Source of the DNA: CAIQJJ01 sp964606085
GTDB lineage: Bacteria; Chloroflexota; Anaerolineae; Anaerolineales; UBA4823
Reading direction: 5' to 3'
DNA: 64,000 nt
Assembly (NCBI GenBank): GCA_964606085.1
Contig: CAZSFD010000002.1
Coordinates: forward strand, 62,001 to 126,000
Each line of letters begins with the position of its first letter. Position 1 is the stretch's first letter. This document shows positions 17,299 through 25,722 of this stretch, one piece after another. The notes below the pieces were generated by a model. That model searched no databases, was not told the DNA's origin, and was given only the letters and a program-made list of their open reading frames with translations. The position numbers and the translations under genes are program-made.

Positions 17299-17714
17299 GA
17301 AATACCCGCCCGATTGTTCAGGTATTGCTGATCACCCTGATTACCCTGATCCTGACCCTGTTGGCGATGGTGATCTTGATCGGCGAGGTGCGCCAGGAAA
17401 TTCTGCGCATCGTGATCGAGATGATGTCCATTCCCCGCGTGTTGCGCATTCCCCCCATCGTGTGGCCGGTGGTGTGGGGAGTGCTGGCGTTGGGGGGCGT
17501 CTATTTGCTGGTGCGCCTGGCCGTTTATTTTTCCATTCCCAGCCTGCGCAAAGCCCACAAATGTCCCCTCTGTGAAGGCCGTTTACAGCGCATCCACCGC
17601 CAGAGGCGGGAACGCATCCTCACCACGATTTTATGGCTCAAGGTGGCGCGCTATGGCTGTATGAACTGCGAATGGAACGGCTTACGCCGCTACCGCAAGC
17701 ACCACGACGAGTGA
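17295..17714 (+). CDS. Two-helix membrane protein with a C-terminal zinc-ribbon-like motif
   Basis: 139 residues with two N-terminal hydrophobic helices (~8-30 and ~52-75), then CPLC and CMNC pairs about 40 residues apart in a very basic tail. The four cysteines could bind one zinc. Its ATG overlaps the MFS stop (ATGA), so translation is coupled. No family was recognised. Confidence 0.65.
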   Translation: MRNTRPIVQVLLITLITLILTLLAMVILIGEVRQEILRIVIEMMSIPRVLRIPPIVWPVVWGVLALGGVYLLVRLAVYFSIPSLRKAHKCPLCEGRLQRIHRQRRERILTTILWLKVARYGCMNCEWNGLRRYRKHHDE

Positions 17715-17720
17715 ACCCGA

Positions 17721-18338
17721 TCAACCTGGGGGGCTTCCAGACGGGGCTTGTAATTTCAAAATTGCGCCCGCGATCACAAAGATAACACCCAGCACCAACA
17801 GGATCACTACCACAGACAGCAACACATTCCCCACCGGGTCCACCCCCAACTCGGGGACGGGCGTGGCCGTGGGCGAGGCAGTGACCGTCGGCGATGGCGT
17901 GGCCGTGGGCGGTACAGGCGTGGCCGTGCGGGTGGGGCGGCGTGTGGCCGTGGGTGGACGCGGGCTGGGGGTGTTCGTGGCGTCGGAGGTCGGTGTGGGG
18001 GTAAAGGCGGCGCGGATCAATAGCTTATCGCCCACAAAGAGCTGCGCATCCAGGCGGCGGTTGTTCAGATCGAGAATGGATTGAACCGTTACGCTGTAGG
18101 CTTCGGCTATGGTGTAGAGCGTCTGACCCGATTGGACAATGTGGGTGATCGAACCATCGGGGTAGGCTGTTACGGTAGCTACCACAAAGACCGGCAACGG
18201 CGTTGGGCCGCGCGGCGCAACCGTGGTGGCAACTTCGGTGCTGGTGGGTTCTTGCGCCGATGCCAGCGGCGTAGGACGAAAAGAAAGCCAGGCCAAACAG
18301 AACAAGCTGAAAAGAGCAAAGAGGAGTTGTTTACGCAT
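17721..18338 (-). CDS. LysM-domain surface protein with Thr/Pro-rich stalk
   Basis: 205 residues: an N-terminal signal peptide (to about ASAQ, residue 29), one LysM domain (ITHIVQSGQTLYTIAEAY to LFVGDKLLI, ~65-108), a TPTPT-type low-complexity stalk (~112-163) and a C-terminal hydrophobic helix (~173-198). LysM binds peptidoglycan-type glycans. The terminal helix probably anchors it in the membrane with the LysM outside. ATG 18338 starts at MRKQLLF, giving a normal signal peptide. It converges with the gene ending at 17714, only 6 bases away. Confidence 0.85.
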   Translation of the reverse strand: MRKQLLFALFSLFCLAWLSFRPTPLASAQEPTSTEVATTVAPRGPTPLPVFVVATVTAYPDGSITHIVQSGQTLYTIAEAYSVTVQSILDLNNRRLDAQLFVGDKLLIRAAFTPTPTSDATNTPSPRPPTATRRPTRTATPVPPTATPSPTVTASPTATPVPELGVDPVGNVLLSVVVILLVLGVIFVIAGAILKLQAPSGSPPG

Positions 18339-18373
18339 GGGCGAGGATTCTACCAGCATCCGACCAATGACGC

Positions 18374-18409
18374 AAAAAAAGCGACCGTCTCCTTGACGCA
18401 GACGGTCGC
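18374..18409 (-). terminator. Intrinsic terminator for the small zinc-ribbon gene
   Basis: On the minus strand a perfect 10-base stem (18400-18409 with 18381-18390, 9-base loop) is followed by seven T (18380-18374). It lies 50 bases after the stop at 18460. Confidence 0.88.
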
Positions 18410-18459
18410 CGTGGTCGGCTGGATACGGGGGAAAATTCTGGTAGATGAAATTTCAAACC

Positions 18460-18708
18460 CTAAGGCTCTTGGTGGCCAGAAACAACCGCTTCAGCGGGTG
18501 TATCGGGCGTTTCAGCAGCCGGGGGTTTGCCCCAATCGGGCGCGGCCCGCTTCAACTCGGCCTGTGATACGCGGTTGTTACGCCGGCAGTGGGGGCAGTT
18601 GGCGTCGAAATGGCTCAAATTTTCAGCCGCCATCTGAGCCAGCGCGGCGTGAACGGTCTCTTTGCTCAAGGCAAATGGCTTGTGACAGCGTTGACAACGG
18701 ATCTGCAT
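18460..18708 (-). CDS. Small zinc-ribbon protein
   Basis: 82 residues beginning MQIRCQRCHKPFALS with a second pair in NCPHCRRNN. The four Cys (residues 5, 8, 38, 41) form a classic zinc ribbon. The tail is Pro/Ala/Glu-rich and likely disordered. A strong SD AAGGAGG lies 10 bases before ATG 18708. It has its own promoter and terminator, so it is a single-gene transcript. Function unknown. Confidence 0.8.
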   Translation of the reverse strand: MQIRCQRCHKPFALSKETVHAALAQMAAENLSHFDANCPHCRRNNRVSQAELKRAAPDWGKPPAAETPDTPAEAVVSGHQEP

Positions 18709-18756
18709 CGCTCATACCTCCTTTTTTTGAATGGGGTGGCAGGATTGCCTGTGGTC

Positions 18757-18783
18757 ATTATACATCCATCTCCCGGTTATAAT
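18757..18783. promoter_or_regulatory. Divergent -10 boxes for the zinc-ribbon gene and the adenosyltransferase gene
   Basis: On the minus strand TATAAT occupies 18762-18757, serving the gene at 18708. On the plus strand TATAAT is 18778-18783, 47 bases before ATG 18831. The two boxes lie 15 bases apart, so the promoters overlap. -35 boxes are not clear. Confidence 0.55.
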
Positions 18784-18830
18784 TGCGCCCTGCAATAGCT
18801 GGCTTGGCTTTTTGGAAGAAAGGTGATCCC

Positions 18831-19379
18831 ATGAATCAATTTTACACGCGCGCCGGCGACAGTGGTTACACCGGCCTGCTCGGCGAAGGCCGGGTTTCCA
18901 AGCATGACCCACGCATCGAGGCGGTTGGCAGCATAGACGAGGCCACCGCCGCCATCGGCCTGGGGCGTGCCATTTGCCGGGCCGCACAGACCGCCCCCCT
19001 GTTGTTGACCGTCCAACGTGACCTGTACGGCCTGATGGCCGAAGTGGCCGCCACGCCCAAAAATGCCGCCCGTTTCCGCAGCATCAACCCCGACCGCGTG
19101 GCCTGGCTCGAAGCCCAGGTGGATGCAACCAGCCAGCAGGTCGAACTACCACGCGAATTCATCGTCCCAGGCGATTCGCCCGCCGGGGCAGCCATGGCGG
19201 TGGCCCGCACGGTCGTGCGCCGCGCCGAACGGCGGGTGGCGCAGCTTTTCCACGAGAAGGCGCTCGAAAATGCCGCACTGCTGCACTATCTCAACCGGCT
19301 TTCCTCACTGCTGTTCGTGCTGGAACTGCTCGAAAATAAGGCCGCCGGCGATGGCCGCCAGACCCTGGCTAAAGAATAA
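18831..19379 (+). CDS. PduO-type cob(I)alamin adenosyltransferase
   Basis: 182 residues starting MNQFYTRAGDSGYTGLLG, the PduO nucleotide-binding start (TRxGDxGxT). SKHDPRIEAVGSIDEATAAIG and REFIVPGDSPAGAAMAVARTVVRRAERR follow, all family hallmarks. It transfers adenosyl from ATP to cob(I)alamin to make coenzyme B12, needed for example by methylmalonyl-CoA mutase, which would fit the propionyl-CoA-type carboxylase in this window. SD GAAAGG precedes ATG 18831. The DUF554 gene follows 5 bases later. Confidence 0.93.
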   Translation: MNQFYTRAGDSGYTGLLGEGRVSKHDPRIEAVGSIDEATAAIGLGRAICRAAQTAPLLLTVQRDLYGLMAEVAATPKNAARFRSINPDRVAWLEAQVDATSQQVELPREFIVPGDSPAGAAMAVARTVVRRAERRVAQLFHEKALENAALLHYLNRLSSLLFVLELLENKAAGDGRQTLAKE

Positions 19380-19384
19380 CCAAC

Positions 19385-20122
19385 ATGACCGGAACCATCC
19401 TCAACATCATCGCCATTGTGATCGGCGGCAGCCTGGGCGTGCTGTTCGGCGCTCGCGTGCCTGAACGGGTGCGCCAGACCGTGGTAGCCGGGCTGGGTTT
19501 GTTCGTGGCCGCCCTGGGGTTGAAAACGTTCTTCGATACCCACAATTCCATCCTTGTGCTGGGCAGCGTGCTGGTTGGCGGCCTGCTCGGCGAATGGTGG
19601 CGCATCGAAGACGGCCTGCGCAACCTGGGAATTTTCCTCGAACAGCGCTTTTCACGCCGCAACGACCTCGCCGCCGTAGATGACGTGACCCCGGACAGCG
19701 ATTCGCGCTTTGTGCGCGGCTTCCTCACCGCCTCGCTCGTTTTTTGCATCGGCCCAATCGCCATCCTGGGTTCCATTCAAGATGGATTGACCGGCGACTA
19801 CCAATTGCTGGCGATCAAATCGGTGCTGGATGGCTTTGCTTCGCTGGCCTTCGCTTCAACGTTGGGAGCGGGAGTAATCTTCTCGGTGCTGCCGATTTTG
19901 GTCTACCAGGGCGGCATCACCTTGCTGGCGGCGCAGATGCAATCGCTGATGACCGATGCGATGATCGCCGAAATGAACGCCACCGGCGGCGTGCTGCTGC
20001 TGGGCATTGCCATCAGCAGCCTGTTGGAGATCAAAAAAATTCGCGTGGGCAGCTTTCTGCCGGCCCTGATCATTGCCCCCCTGCTCGTGGCCGTGCTGGC
20101 CGCGCTGCACATCCAATTCTGA
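19385..20122 (+). CDS. DUF554 family membrane protein
   Basis: 245 residues with about seven hydrophobic helices. The start (TGTILNIIAIVIGGSLGVLFG), the VLGSVLVGGLLGEWWRIE segment and the FCIGPIAILGSIQDGL motif match the DUF554 (YdfK/YqgA) family of probable transporters. Substrate unknown. It lies 5 bases after the adenosyltransferase gene, and its stop abuts the stop of the convergent lipoprotein gene. Confidence 0.85.
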   Translation: MTGTILNIIAIVIGGSLGVLFGARVPERVRQTVVAGLGLFVAALGLKTFFDTHNSILVLGSVLVGGLLGEWWRIEDGLRNLGIFLEQRFSRRNDLAAVDDVTPDSDSRFVRGFLTASLVFCIGPIAILGSIQDGLTGDYQLLAIKSVLDGFASLAFASTLGAGVIFSVLPILVYQGGITLLAAQMQSLMTDAMIAEMNATGGVLLLGIAISSLLEIKKIRVGSFLPALIIAPLLVAVLAALHIQF

Positions 20123-20683
20123 TCACGGGCCTGGGTCAGGCGTGAAGCGCAGCAGTTCCTTCCCCATTTCATCGAACAAGATCAAATTGTCATCCGCAAC
20201 GGCAAATTTCGCCACCTGCGGCAGGCTTAGCTGGTAGAGGCTTTCGATCTTGCCTGGAATCTCCTGGCAGGCCATCATCGTAGACATCACCGGCCCAAAG
20301 CTCAATTTTTCACCATCCAGCGTGTATGGGCTGGAGTAACGGTTGCACGCCGACACGCCGCTGGCCGTGCCGTTGGCATCGAAGCGCAGCATAACGGGAA
20401 ACTCAGCCAGCGAGGCGTTCAATTGCGCCTCTGGAAACTGGCTGAGCAGCCAGGCGGTATTTTCCAGGCCCGCGGCGAGCGCCGGCTGGCTGGTCGGTGT
20501 TGCCGTCGGCGGGAGCGTGGCCGTTGGCGGCAGCGGCGTAGGAGCGGCCACGACCGCTTCGGCGGTTGCTGAGGGGAGCGGCCTGGCAGTCGTCGTTGGC
20601 GCGGGCAGTGTGGAAGTCGCGGTACAACCTGCCGCCAGCCAACCGCAAAGCACAAGAGAGGGGATGAGAAGGTTCTTTTTCAT
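20123..20683 (-). CDS. META-domain lipoprotein
   Basis: 186 residues: a lipoprotein signal ending CGWLAAGC (Cys 20), a Thr/Pro/Ala stalk (~25-70), then a META/HslJ-type domain (LENTAWLLSQF; FDANGTASGVSACNRYS; MSTMMACQEIP). The domain is usually found in periplasmic or surface proteins linked to heat or antibiotic tolerance. The biochemical role is unknown. ATG 20683 overlaps the stop of the AlkZ-related gene (ATGA), so it is the last gene of the selA operon. Confidence 0.82.
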   Translation of the reverse strand: MKKNLLIPSLVLCGWLAAGCTATSTLPAPTTTARPLPSATAEAVVAAPTPLPPTATLPPTATPTSQPALAAGLENTAWLLSQFPEAQLNASLAEFPVMLRFDANGTASGVSACNRYSSPYTLDGEKLSFGPVMSTMMACQEIPGKIESLYQLSLPQVAKFAVADDNLILFDEMGKELLRFTPDPGP

Positions 20684-21534
20684 AATTCCGCCAGCGTAAA
20701 CCATTCGCCGCTCAGGCCTTCAAGCGTGATGCCGGCGCGCAAGAGGCCGCGCTGACACAGCTTTTCGAGTACCGGGATGGTTTCGGGGGTTTTCCAGCCA
20801 AACAGCTTGTTCACCTGGCGCGCCTGCGCCGCGCCCACCGAACGGAAGTAGCACTCAGCTAACTTCAGCCGCGCCTCCACCTCGCCGATGAAACGGGCCT
20901 TTTCGAGCAGAGTGGGATACACCCGATGCACGGCGTCATACACAAAGGCGTAATTCCACGCCCCCACCTGGGCCACGCGCACCGGCACGATGCGCATCTC
21001 GGCCTGTAAATCAGTCAGCGCCTTGTTGAAGCGGCCATCGCTCTCCTTGCTGGTCAGGCGGGCAATGCGGCGCAGCGCCAGGGTGTCGAGCGGGCCTTCT
21101 TTGAGCAGCGCCTCATACACCTGGCGGCACTCAATCGTCAGGCGGCCCTGTTCGTATTGGGTCAGGTAATCTTCATCGGGTGCGCCGTAGTTTTCGCTCA
21201 GGGCGTAAAAGAAGGGCGCCAGGTCATGGGCCAGCATGGTCGCCTTTTTGCGCAGGAGTTTGGCGTAATACCAGGCGTCACTGCCCAACAATTCATCCTT
21301 CCAGCCCCAGGTGATGTGGCCGGGATCGTCGTGCGCATCGGCTACCGGGCGGTCACCGGCGGCAGCCGTCCATAGGCTGGGCAGGGTGATGTCTTTGATC
21401 GGCCAGAAGTAGACGAAGCCACGCTCGCGCACATACGCCACGGCCTCGTCGCGACTGGCGAGGCGTTTGCCAGGGCGGGTGCGGAATGTATCAGCACGGT
21501 ACGATTGGATTACGGGAAATGGGAGAACGGTCAC
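20680..21534 (-). CDS. AlkZ-related winged-helix protein
   Basis: 284 residues resembling the AlkZ-related (YcaQ-like) family: a region reading VYFWPIKDITLPSLW, then AHDDPGHITWGWKDELL, WYYAKLLRKKATM, FFYALSENYG and a winged-helix segment LLKEGPLDTLALRRIARL. True AlkZ/YcaQ enzymes are DNA glycosylases that unhook crosslinks. This shorter relative lacks a proven activity. It follows selA by 15 bases and overlaps the META lipoprotein start. Confidence 0.72.
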   Translation of the reverse strand: MTVLPFPVIQSYRADTFRTRPGKRLASRDEAVAYVRERGFVYFWPIKDITLPSLWTAAAGDRPVADAHDDPGHITWGWKDELLGSDAWYYAKLLRKKATMLAHDLAPFFYALSENYGAPDEDYLTQYEQGRLTIECRQVYEALLKEGPLDTLALRRIARLTSKESDGRFNKALTDLQAEMRIVPVRVAQVGAWNYAFVYDAVHRVYPTLLEKARFIGEVEARLKLAECYFRSVGAAQARQVNKLFGWKTPETIPVLEKLCQRGLLRAGITLEGLSGEWFTLAEL

Positions 21535-21549
21535 GGGATTTGTGCGGGC

Positions 21550-22884
21550 CTATTGTAGCGCTGGCAACAAAATCGCATCTTGCTCGCTGAGTACGGTGCG
21601 CGGGTCGAGCAGAATGTGGTCGGCTTCGAGGCGGGCGATGATCGGCGGAGTGTGCTGGCGCAATTTTGCCAGGAAGCGGGTGGGAGATGGCTGCGCCAGC
21701 GACAGCACGAACGTTGGCAGGCTTTCGCCGGGCAAACTGCCGCCGCCCACCGTAGACTGCGCGGCGATCACCTCGCCGCGGCCCAGGGCCGCCTGCCAGG
21801 CTTCGGCGCGCCCCCGAATTTCATCTGCCGGGGCGCTGATCATGCGCCAGATGGGGATTTCTCGTTCGGCTTCGTCCTTCAGGTAGTGCAGCAGGGTGGC
21901 TGAGAGTGCGGCCAGGCACAGCTTATCGGCGCGGATGGCACGCGCCAGCGGGTGCTTCTTGCAAGCGGCCACCAGATCGGCGCGGCCGGCCAAAATGCCC
22001 GCCTGCGGCCCGCCCAGCAGCTTGTCGCCAGAGAAGCACACCAGGTCGGCCCCGGCAGCCAGCGCTTCCTGTACGGTGGGTTCGTGGGTCATGCCATAGC
22101 GGGCCGTGTCGAGCAGCGCGCCAGAGCCGAGGTCATCCAGCACGGGCAGGTTGTGCTGGTGCGCCAGGGCACTGATCTCGGCCAATGTGGGTTCGCTGGT
22201 GAAGCCGATGATGGCGAAGTTGGAGCGGTGCGCCCGCAAGATCAGCGCCGCGCCGTCGGCGATGGCCTGCTCGTAATCGCGCAGATGGACGCGGTTGGTG
22301 CTGCCCACTTCGAGCAGTTTTGCGCCCGATTGCTTCATCACGTCTGGCAAGCGGAACCCCCCACCGATCTCGACCAGTTGCGAACGGGCGATGGCGGCCT
22401 GTTTGCGCCGGGCCAATGCCGAAAGCGCCAGCATCACCGCCGCGGCGTTGTTATTGACCACCAGGGCCGCCTCAGCACCCGTGATCTGGCGCAGCAGTGT
22501 TTCGGCGTGGATCAGGCGTGAGCCACGCTTGCCCGAAGCCAGATCGAACTCCAGGTTGGCATAGCCCAGCGCCACCTCGCTCATGGCCTGGATGGCGGCC
22601 CGGCTGAGCGGGGCGCGGCCCAGGTTGGTGTGCAAGATCACGCCTGTAGCATTGATCACCGGAACGAGGGTGGGGGCGGTCTGCGCTTGCAGGCGTGCGT
22701 GCGTCTGCGCCAGCAGGGCGTCTGTGTCGGGCAGCGTCTGGCCGTCCTGGTAAGTGGCCCGGATGCCTGCCAGCACGTCGCGCAGGGCGGCCAGCGTCAG
22801 TGGGCGGCCAAATTCGCCGATCCAATCCTGTGCCGGTCCAGTTTGTAGGAGAAAATCTATGGAGGGAAGGGTGCGGAGGGACAT
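21550..22884 (-). CDS. selA: L-seryl-tRNA(Sec) selenium transferase
   Basis: 444 residues beginning MSLRTLPSIDFLLQT. Key blocks are VINATGVILHTNLGRAPLS, EFDLASGKRGSRL, NNNAAAVMLAL, GSTNRVHLRDYEQAI, DDLGSGALLDT and the pyridoxal-phosphate lysine in CFSGDKLLGGPQAG. SelA converts Ser-tRNA(Sec) to Sec-tRNA(Sec) using selenophosphate from SelD (15019-16110). A longer frame to 22974 translates the low-complexity repeat and is rejected. It starts an operon with the AlkZ-related and META genes. No selB or tRNA-Sec was found here. Confidence 0.95.
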   Translation of the reverse strand: MSLRTLPSIDFLLQTGPAQDWIGEFGRPLTLAALRDVLAGIRATYQDGQTLPDTDALLAQTHARLQAQTAPTLVPVINATGVILHTNLGRAPLSRAAIQAMSEVALGYANLEFDLASGKRGSRLIHAETLLRQITGAEAALVVNNNAAAVMLALSALARRKQAAIARSQLVEIGGGFRLPDVMKQSGAKLLEVGSTNRVHLRDYEQAIADGAALILRAHRSNFAIIGFTSEPTLAEISALAHQHNLPVLDDLGSGALLDTARYGMTHEPTVQEALAAGADLVCFSGDKLLGGPQAGILAGRADLVAACKKHPLARAIRADKLCLAALSATLLHYLKDEAEREIPIWRMISAPADEIRGRAEAWQAALGRGEVIAAQSTVGGGSLPGESLPTFVLSLAQPSPTRFLAKLRQHTPPIIARLEADHILLDPRTVLSEQDAILLPALQ

Positions 22885-22898
22885 GGAGCAGGGGCGGT

Positions 22899-22955
22899 AG
22901 GCAGTAGGCAGTAGACAGGGAGCAGGGGGCGGCTTGCCACTTGCTCCCTGCTCCC
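22899..22955. repeat. Low-complexity repeat (GGGAGCAGGG / CTCCCTGCTCCC)
   Basis: Between selA and the small membrane protein is a run of short degenerate units (GGTAGGCAGTAGGCAGTAGAC, then CTTGCTCCCTGCTCCCTGCCCC). GGGAGCAGGG and CCCTGCTCCC are inverted. The same kind of sequence occurs at about 29986-30056 and 47814-47888. Confidence 0.7.
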
Positions 22956-22961
22956 TGCCCC

Positions 22962-23354
22962 TTATGGATTCCACTGACTGCTTTCGCGCAGGCGCAGCAT
23001 CAGTTCGATGATGATCAGGCCGACGGCGAGCAGGATGATCAGCATGGGGTTGAGCACACGTCCGAGCTGCAGCCAGGCCAGAATAACAAAGTAGACGCCG
23101 AACCAGATGCCTTCACGCAAGATGACATACAGCGAGGCGGGCGGCGTGGTGACAAAGCGGCGGTTGAGAAAGGCCACCGCCGGCAGCACCGTGCCGGTGA
23201 TGGCGAGAAAGCCGAGGAAAAAGAACAGCCACAACGGACGCCAATCGGTGGGACGGGTGACAACGATGAGCAGGAACAACCCGCCCCAACCGATGACGAC
23301 CATAAGGATGGCGAGGGGGAGAAAGGAGAGCGGGGAAAGGGGGCGGGGTTCCAT
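22962..23354 (-). CDS. Small membrane protein (about four helices)
   Basis: 130 residues, start MEPRPLSPLSFLPLAIL at ATG 23354, with four hydrophobic stretches (about 10-31, 38-62, 77-96, 102-121). No family recognised. It starts 1 base after the GH5 gene ends and is the last gene of the GH29-GH5 operon. The longer frame to 23663 overlaps the GH5 gene and is rejected. Confidence 0.6.
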   Translation of the reverse strand: MEPRPLSPLSFLPLAILMVVIGWGGLFLLIVVTRPTDWRPLWLFFFLGFLAITGTVLPAVAFLNRRFVTTPPASLYVILREGIWFGVYFVILAWLQLGRVLNPMLIILLAVGLIIIELMLRLRESSQWNP

Positions 23355-23355
23355 T

Positions 23356-24354
23356 TCAGGCAAATTCCTGCAAGAGATTGAGCATCTGCCGGTCGAGTGG
23401 GTGGCCGTACCAATCTTCGTAAGCCACATCGGTGCGATGGGAATCGAGGATGCCGAAGCTGCCGCGAAATTCCCATTGCACGAAGCCGATGTTGTGGCTT
23501 TTGAGGATTTCAAGCACATCACGCAGCCAGGCCAGCGCCACCTGGTGCGGCGTGTGGGCGAATGCCCCACCCTCGCCGCACACAACGCCCACGCCCTGGG
23601 CGGCCAAATCGGCCCAGGCCTGGTAGTGCCAGGCCAGGCGGGCGCGGTCCCAATACTCGCCATCGTTCATCTGGCCGGGCCAGGTGGGTTCGGGCCAATT
23701 CTCACCGCCGACCCAGGATGCCTTGTAGTGACTGACGTTCATCGGCAGGTAGGCGCGGCAAGCCTGCGCCACAGGCAGGTCGGCCAGTTCGGGCAGGGGT
23801 GTGTTGCCCCAATTGACACCATCGAGGATGACCAGCCGGTCGGGGTCAACCGCCTGGATGGTGGCGTAGGCGGCGCGCATGACCCGTTCGTGGTCGGCAC
23901 GCGTCATGCCATCGTAATTTTCGTTGGCGGGTTCATTGAGCAGGTTGAAGCTGAGCTGCTTTGAGGAGATGCCGCGGTAGCGCCGGGCAAAGGTCTCCCA
24001 GTGGAAGCAGAAGGCTTGCAGGGCGGCCTCGTCTTTCCACAGGCTGAAGGGTTCTTGGCGTTCGGGGTTGACCGAGTAGCCGGGACCGCGGTGGAAGTTG
24101 AGGCAGATGTGCAGGCCGTATTCCTGGCCCAGGCGCACCAGGCGGTCTATCTTTGCCAGCATCGGTTCGTGCAGCTTGTAGGGGTCGTCATCCTCGATCC
24201 AGAGCGTGTAGCAGGCGGGGATGCGGACGAAATCGAAGCCCCAATCGCGTATCCAGCGCAGATCGTCTTCGTGGAAGTTGCCATCCGAATGAATGGTGAA
24301 GGCGTCGAGCAGGTTGAAGCCGCGCCAGCGGGGGAGGAGCGTTTGTGTGGTCAT
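23356..24354 (-). CDS. Family 5 glycoside hydrolase (cellulase-like)
   Basis: 332 residues with clan A landmarks: RWRGFNLLDAF at the start, DWGFDFVRIPACY, HICLNFHRGPGY, the acid/base FNLLNEPANENYDG (Glu in NEP), and a nucleophile in GVGVVCGEGGAF. GH5 enzymes cleave beta-glucans, mannans and related bonds. No signal peptide, so it is likely intracellular and acts on imported oligosaccharides. It follows the GH29 gene by one base. Confidence 0.87.
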   Translation of the reverse strand: MTTQTLLPRWRGFNLLDAFTIHSDGNFHEDDLRWIRDWGFDFVRIPACYTLWIEDDDPYKLHEPMLAKIDRLVRLGQEYGLHICLNFHRGPGYSVNPERQEPFSLWKDEAALQAFCFHWETFARRYRGISSKQLSFNLLNEPANENYDGMTRADHERVMRAAYATIQAVDPDRLVILDGVNWGNTPLPELADLPVAQACRAYLPMNVSHYKASWVGGENWPEPTWPGQMNDGEYWDRARLAWHYQAWADLAAQGVGVVCGEGGAFAHTPHQVALAWLRDVLEILKSHNIGFVQWEFRGSFGILDSHRTDVAYEDWYGHPLDRQMLNLLQEFA

Positions 24355-24355
24355 C

Positions 24356-25636
24356 TTATTTCAAGGTCAATTCAATCACGGGCACAACCACTTCGGGCTG
24401 TTTGATCGGCAGGTGCAGCACCAGGTCGTCGCTGGCGACGCCGAGTTGGCCGGCTTCCCATTCGGGCATGTGCATCAGCACTTCGGAGCCATCGTGCAAG
24501 AAACGGGCGTATTCCACCTTGCCGCCCAGTCCCTTGATTTGCAGGAATTTGAACGGCCAGGCGTAGACGTGGACGTACACCTTGTTGCCGTTTTGCGTCA
24601 GGCGGCAATCGGGCGGGGCGGCAAATTCGCTCTGCGTGCAGCCGTAGATCGCTTCGCTGTGCAGCGCCATCCAATCGCGGTAGATGGCGAGGGCGTTGAG
24701 GGCGCGCGGGTCGAGCGTGCCCAGCGAGGTGGGGCCGACGTTCATCAGCAGGTTGCCGCCAATCGCCACGGTGTTGATCAACATGCGGATCAATTGGCCG
24801 GGGCTTTTCCAGGTCTCTTCGTCGCGGTGGTAGCCCCACGAGCCGCTAAACGTCTGGCAGGCCTCCCAGACGACCGGTTTGCCATCCACCTTCACCCATT
24901 CGGTCGGCTGTACCTGTTCGGGGGTGTAGATGTCGGCGGCCACGGGCAGGTCGAGGCGATTGTTGAGGATGATCTTCGGGCTGACCTGGCGGATCATTGC
25001 CAGCAGTTTTTCGCTCTGCCATTCATTGTGGCCTTTGCCGGGGAAGCCTTTGTAGGTGGTGGTGGGGTAAGAGAAATCGCACCACAAAACCGACGGGTCG
25101 AAGCGGGTGAGCAGTTCGTGAACCTGGTTGTACAGGTATTCGGCGTAGCGCTCGACATGGCGGTTTTCGTTCAGTTGGGTGGCTTGGGGGTGGTCGCGCA
25201 GCGGGTGGAACACGTCAACGGGGAAATGGGGGTGATGCCAATCGAGCAGCGAGTAGTAAAAGCCCACGCGTAAGCCCTCGGCGCGGAACGCTTCGACGAA
25301 GGGTTCGAGCAGGTCTTTGCCGTAAGGGGTGTTGGTGACTTTGTAATCGGTGAACTGGCTGTCCCACAGGCAGAAGCCTTCGTGGTGTTTGGTGGTCAGC
25401 ACCACATATTTCATCCCGGCCTGCCGGGCGGCTTTGGCCCATTGGCGCGGGTCGTATTGGGTGGGGTTGAAGTGCTTGAAGTATTTTTCGTAGTACACAT
25501 CTGGGTGGATGCGTTCGTGGCTTTGCACCCATTCGTGGCGCGAGGGCAGGGCGTAGAGGCCCCAATGGATGAACATGCCAAAGCGGTCGTGGACGAACCA
25601 GGTGGTGTCGCCGGTGGTGGGTTGGGGGGTGAGCAT
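24356..25636 (-). CDS. Family 29 alpha-L-fucosidase
   Basis: 426 residues with strong GH29 signatures: FVHDRFGMFIHWGLYALPSR, WAKAARQAGMKYVVLTTKHH, FCLWDSQFTDY, VGFYYSLLDWHH, and the nucleophile region PSVLWCDFSYP (Asp). NTVAIGGNLLMNVGPTSLG is the typical end of the barrel. It releases L-fucose from glycans. No signal peptide was seen. SD CAGGAG lies 7 bases before ATG 25636 and a TATGAT -10 at 25692-25687. First gene of the operon with GH5. Confidence 0.92.
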   Translation of the reverse strand: MLTPQPTTGDTTWFVHDRFGMFIHWGLYALPSRHEWVQSHERIHPDVYYEKYFKHFNPTQYDPRQWAKAARQAGMKYVVLTTKHHEGFCLWDSQFTDYKVTNTPYGKDLLEPFVEAFRAEGLRVGFYYSLLDWHHPHFPVDVFHPLRDHPQATQLNENRHVERYAEYLYNQVHELLTRFDPSVLWCDFSYPTTTYKGFPGKGHNEWQSEKLLAMIRQVSPKIILNNRLDLPVAADIYTPEQVQPTEWVKVDGKPVVWEACQTFSGSWGYHRDEETWKSPGQLIRMLINTVAIGGNLLMNVGPTSLGTLDPRALNALAIYRDWMALHSEAIYGCTQSEFAAPPDCRLTQNGNKVYVHVYAWPFKFLQIKGLGGKVEYARFLHDGSEVLMHMPEWEAGQLGVASDDLVLHLPIKQPEVVVPVIELTLK

Positions 25637-25686
25637 GGTTGGACTCCTGATCCAATGGGTAGGGAAAGGATGTGGATACGGCCTGG

Positions 25687-25692
25687 ATCATA
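25687..25692 (-). promoter_or_regulatory. -10 box TATGAT for the fucosidase operon
   Basis: Minus-strand TATGAT about 51 bases before ATG 25636, in the only non-coding gap upstream of the gene. Confidence 0.4.
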
Positions 25693-25722
25693 CCCCAATT
25701 TGGCCGAAGAAACAAAAAAATC

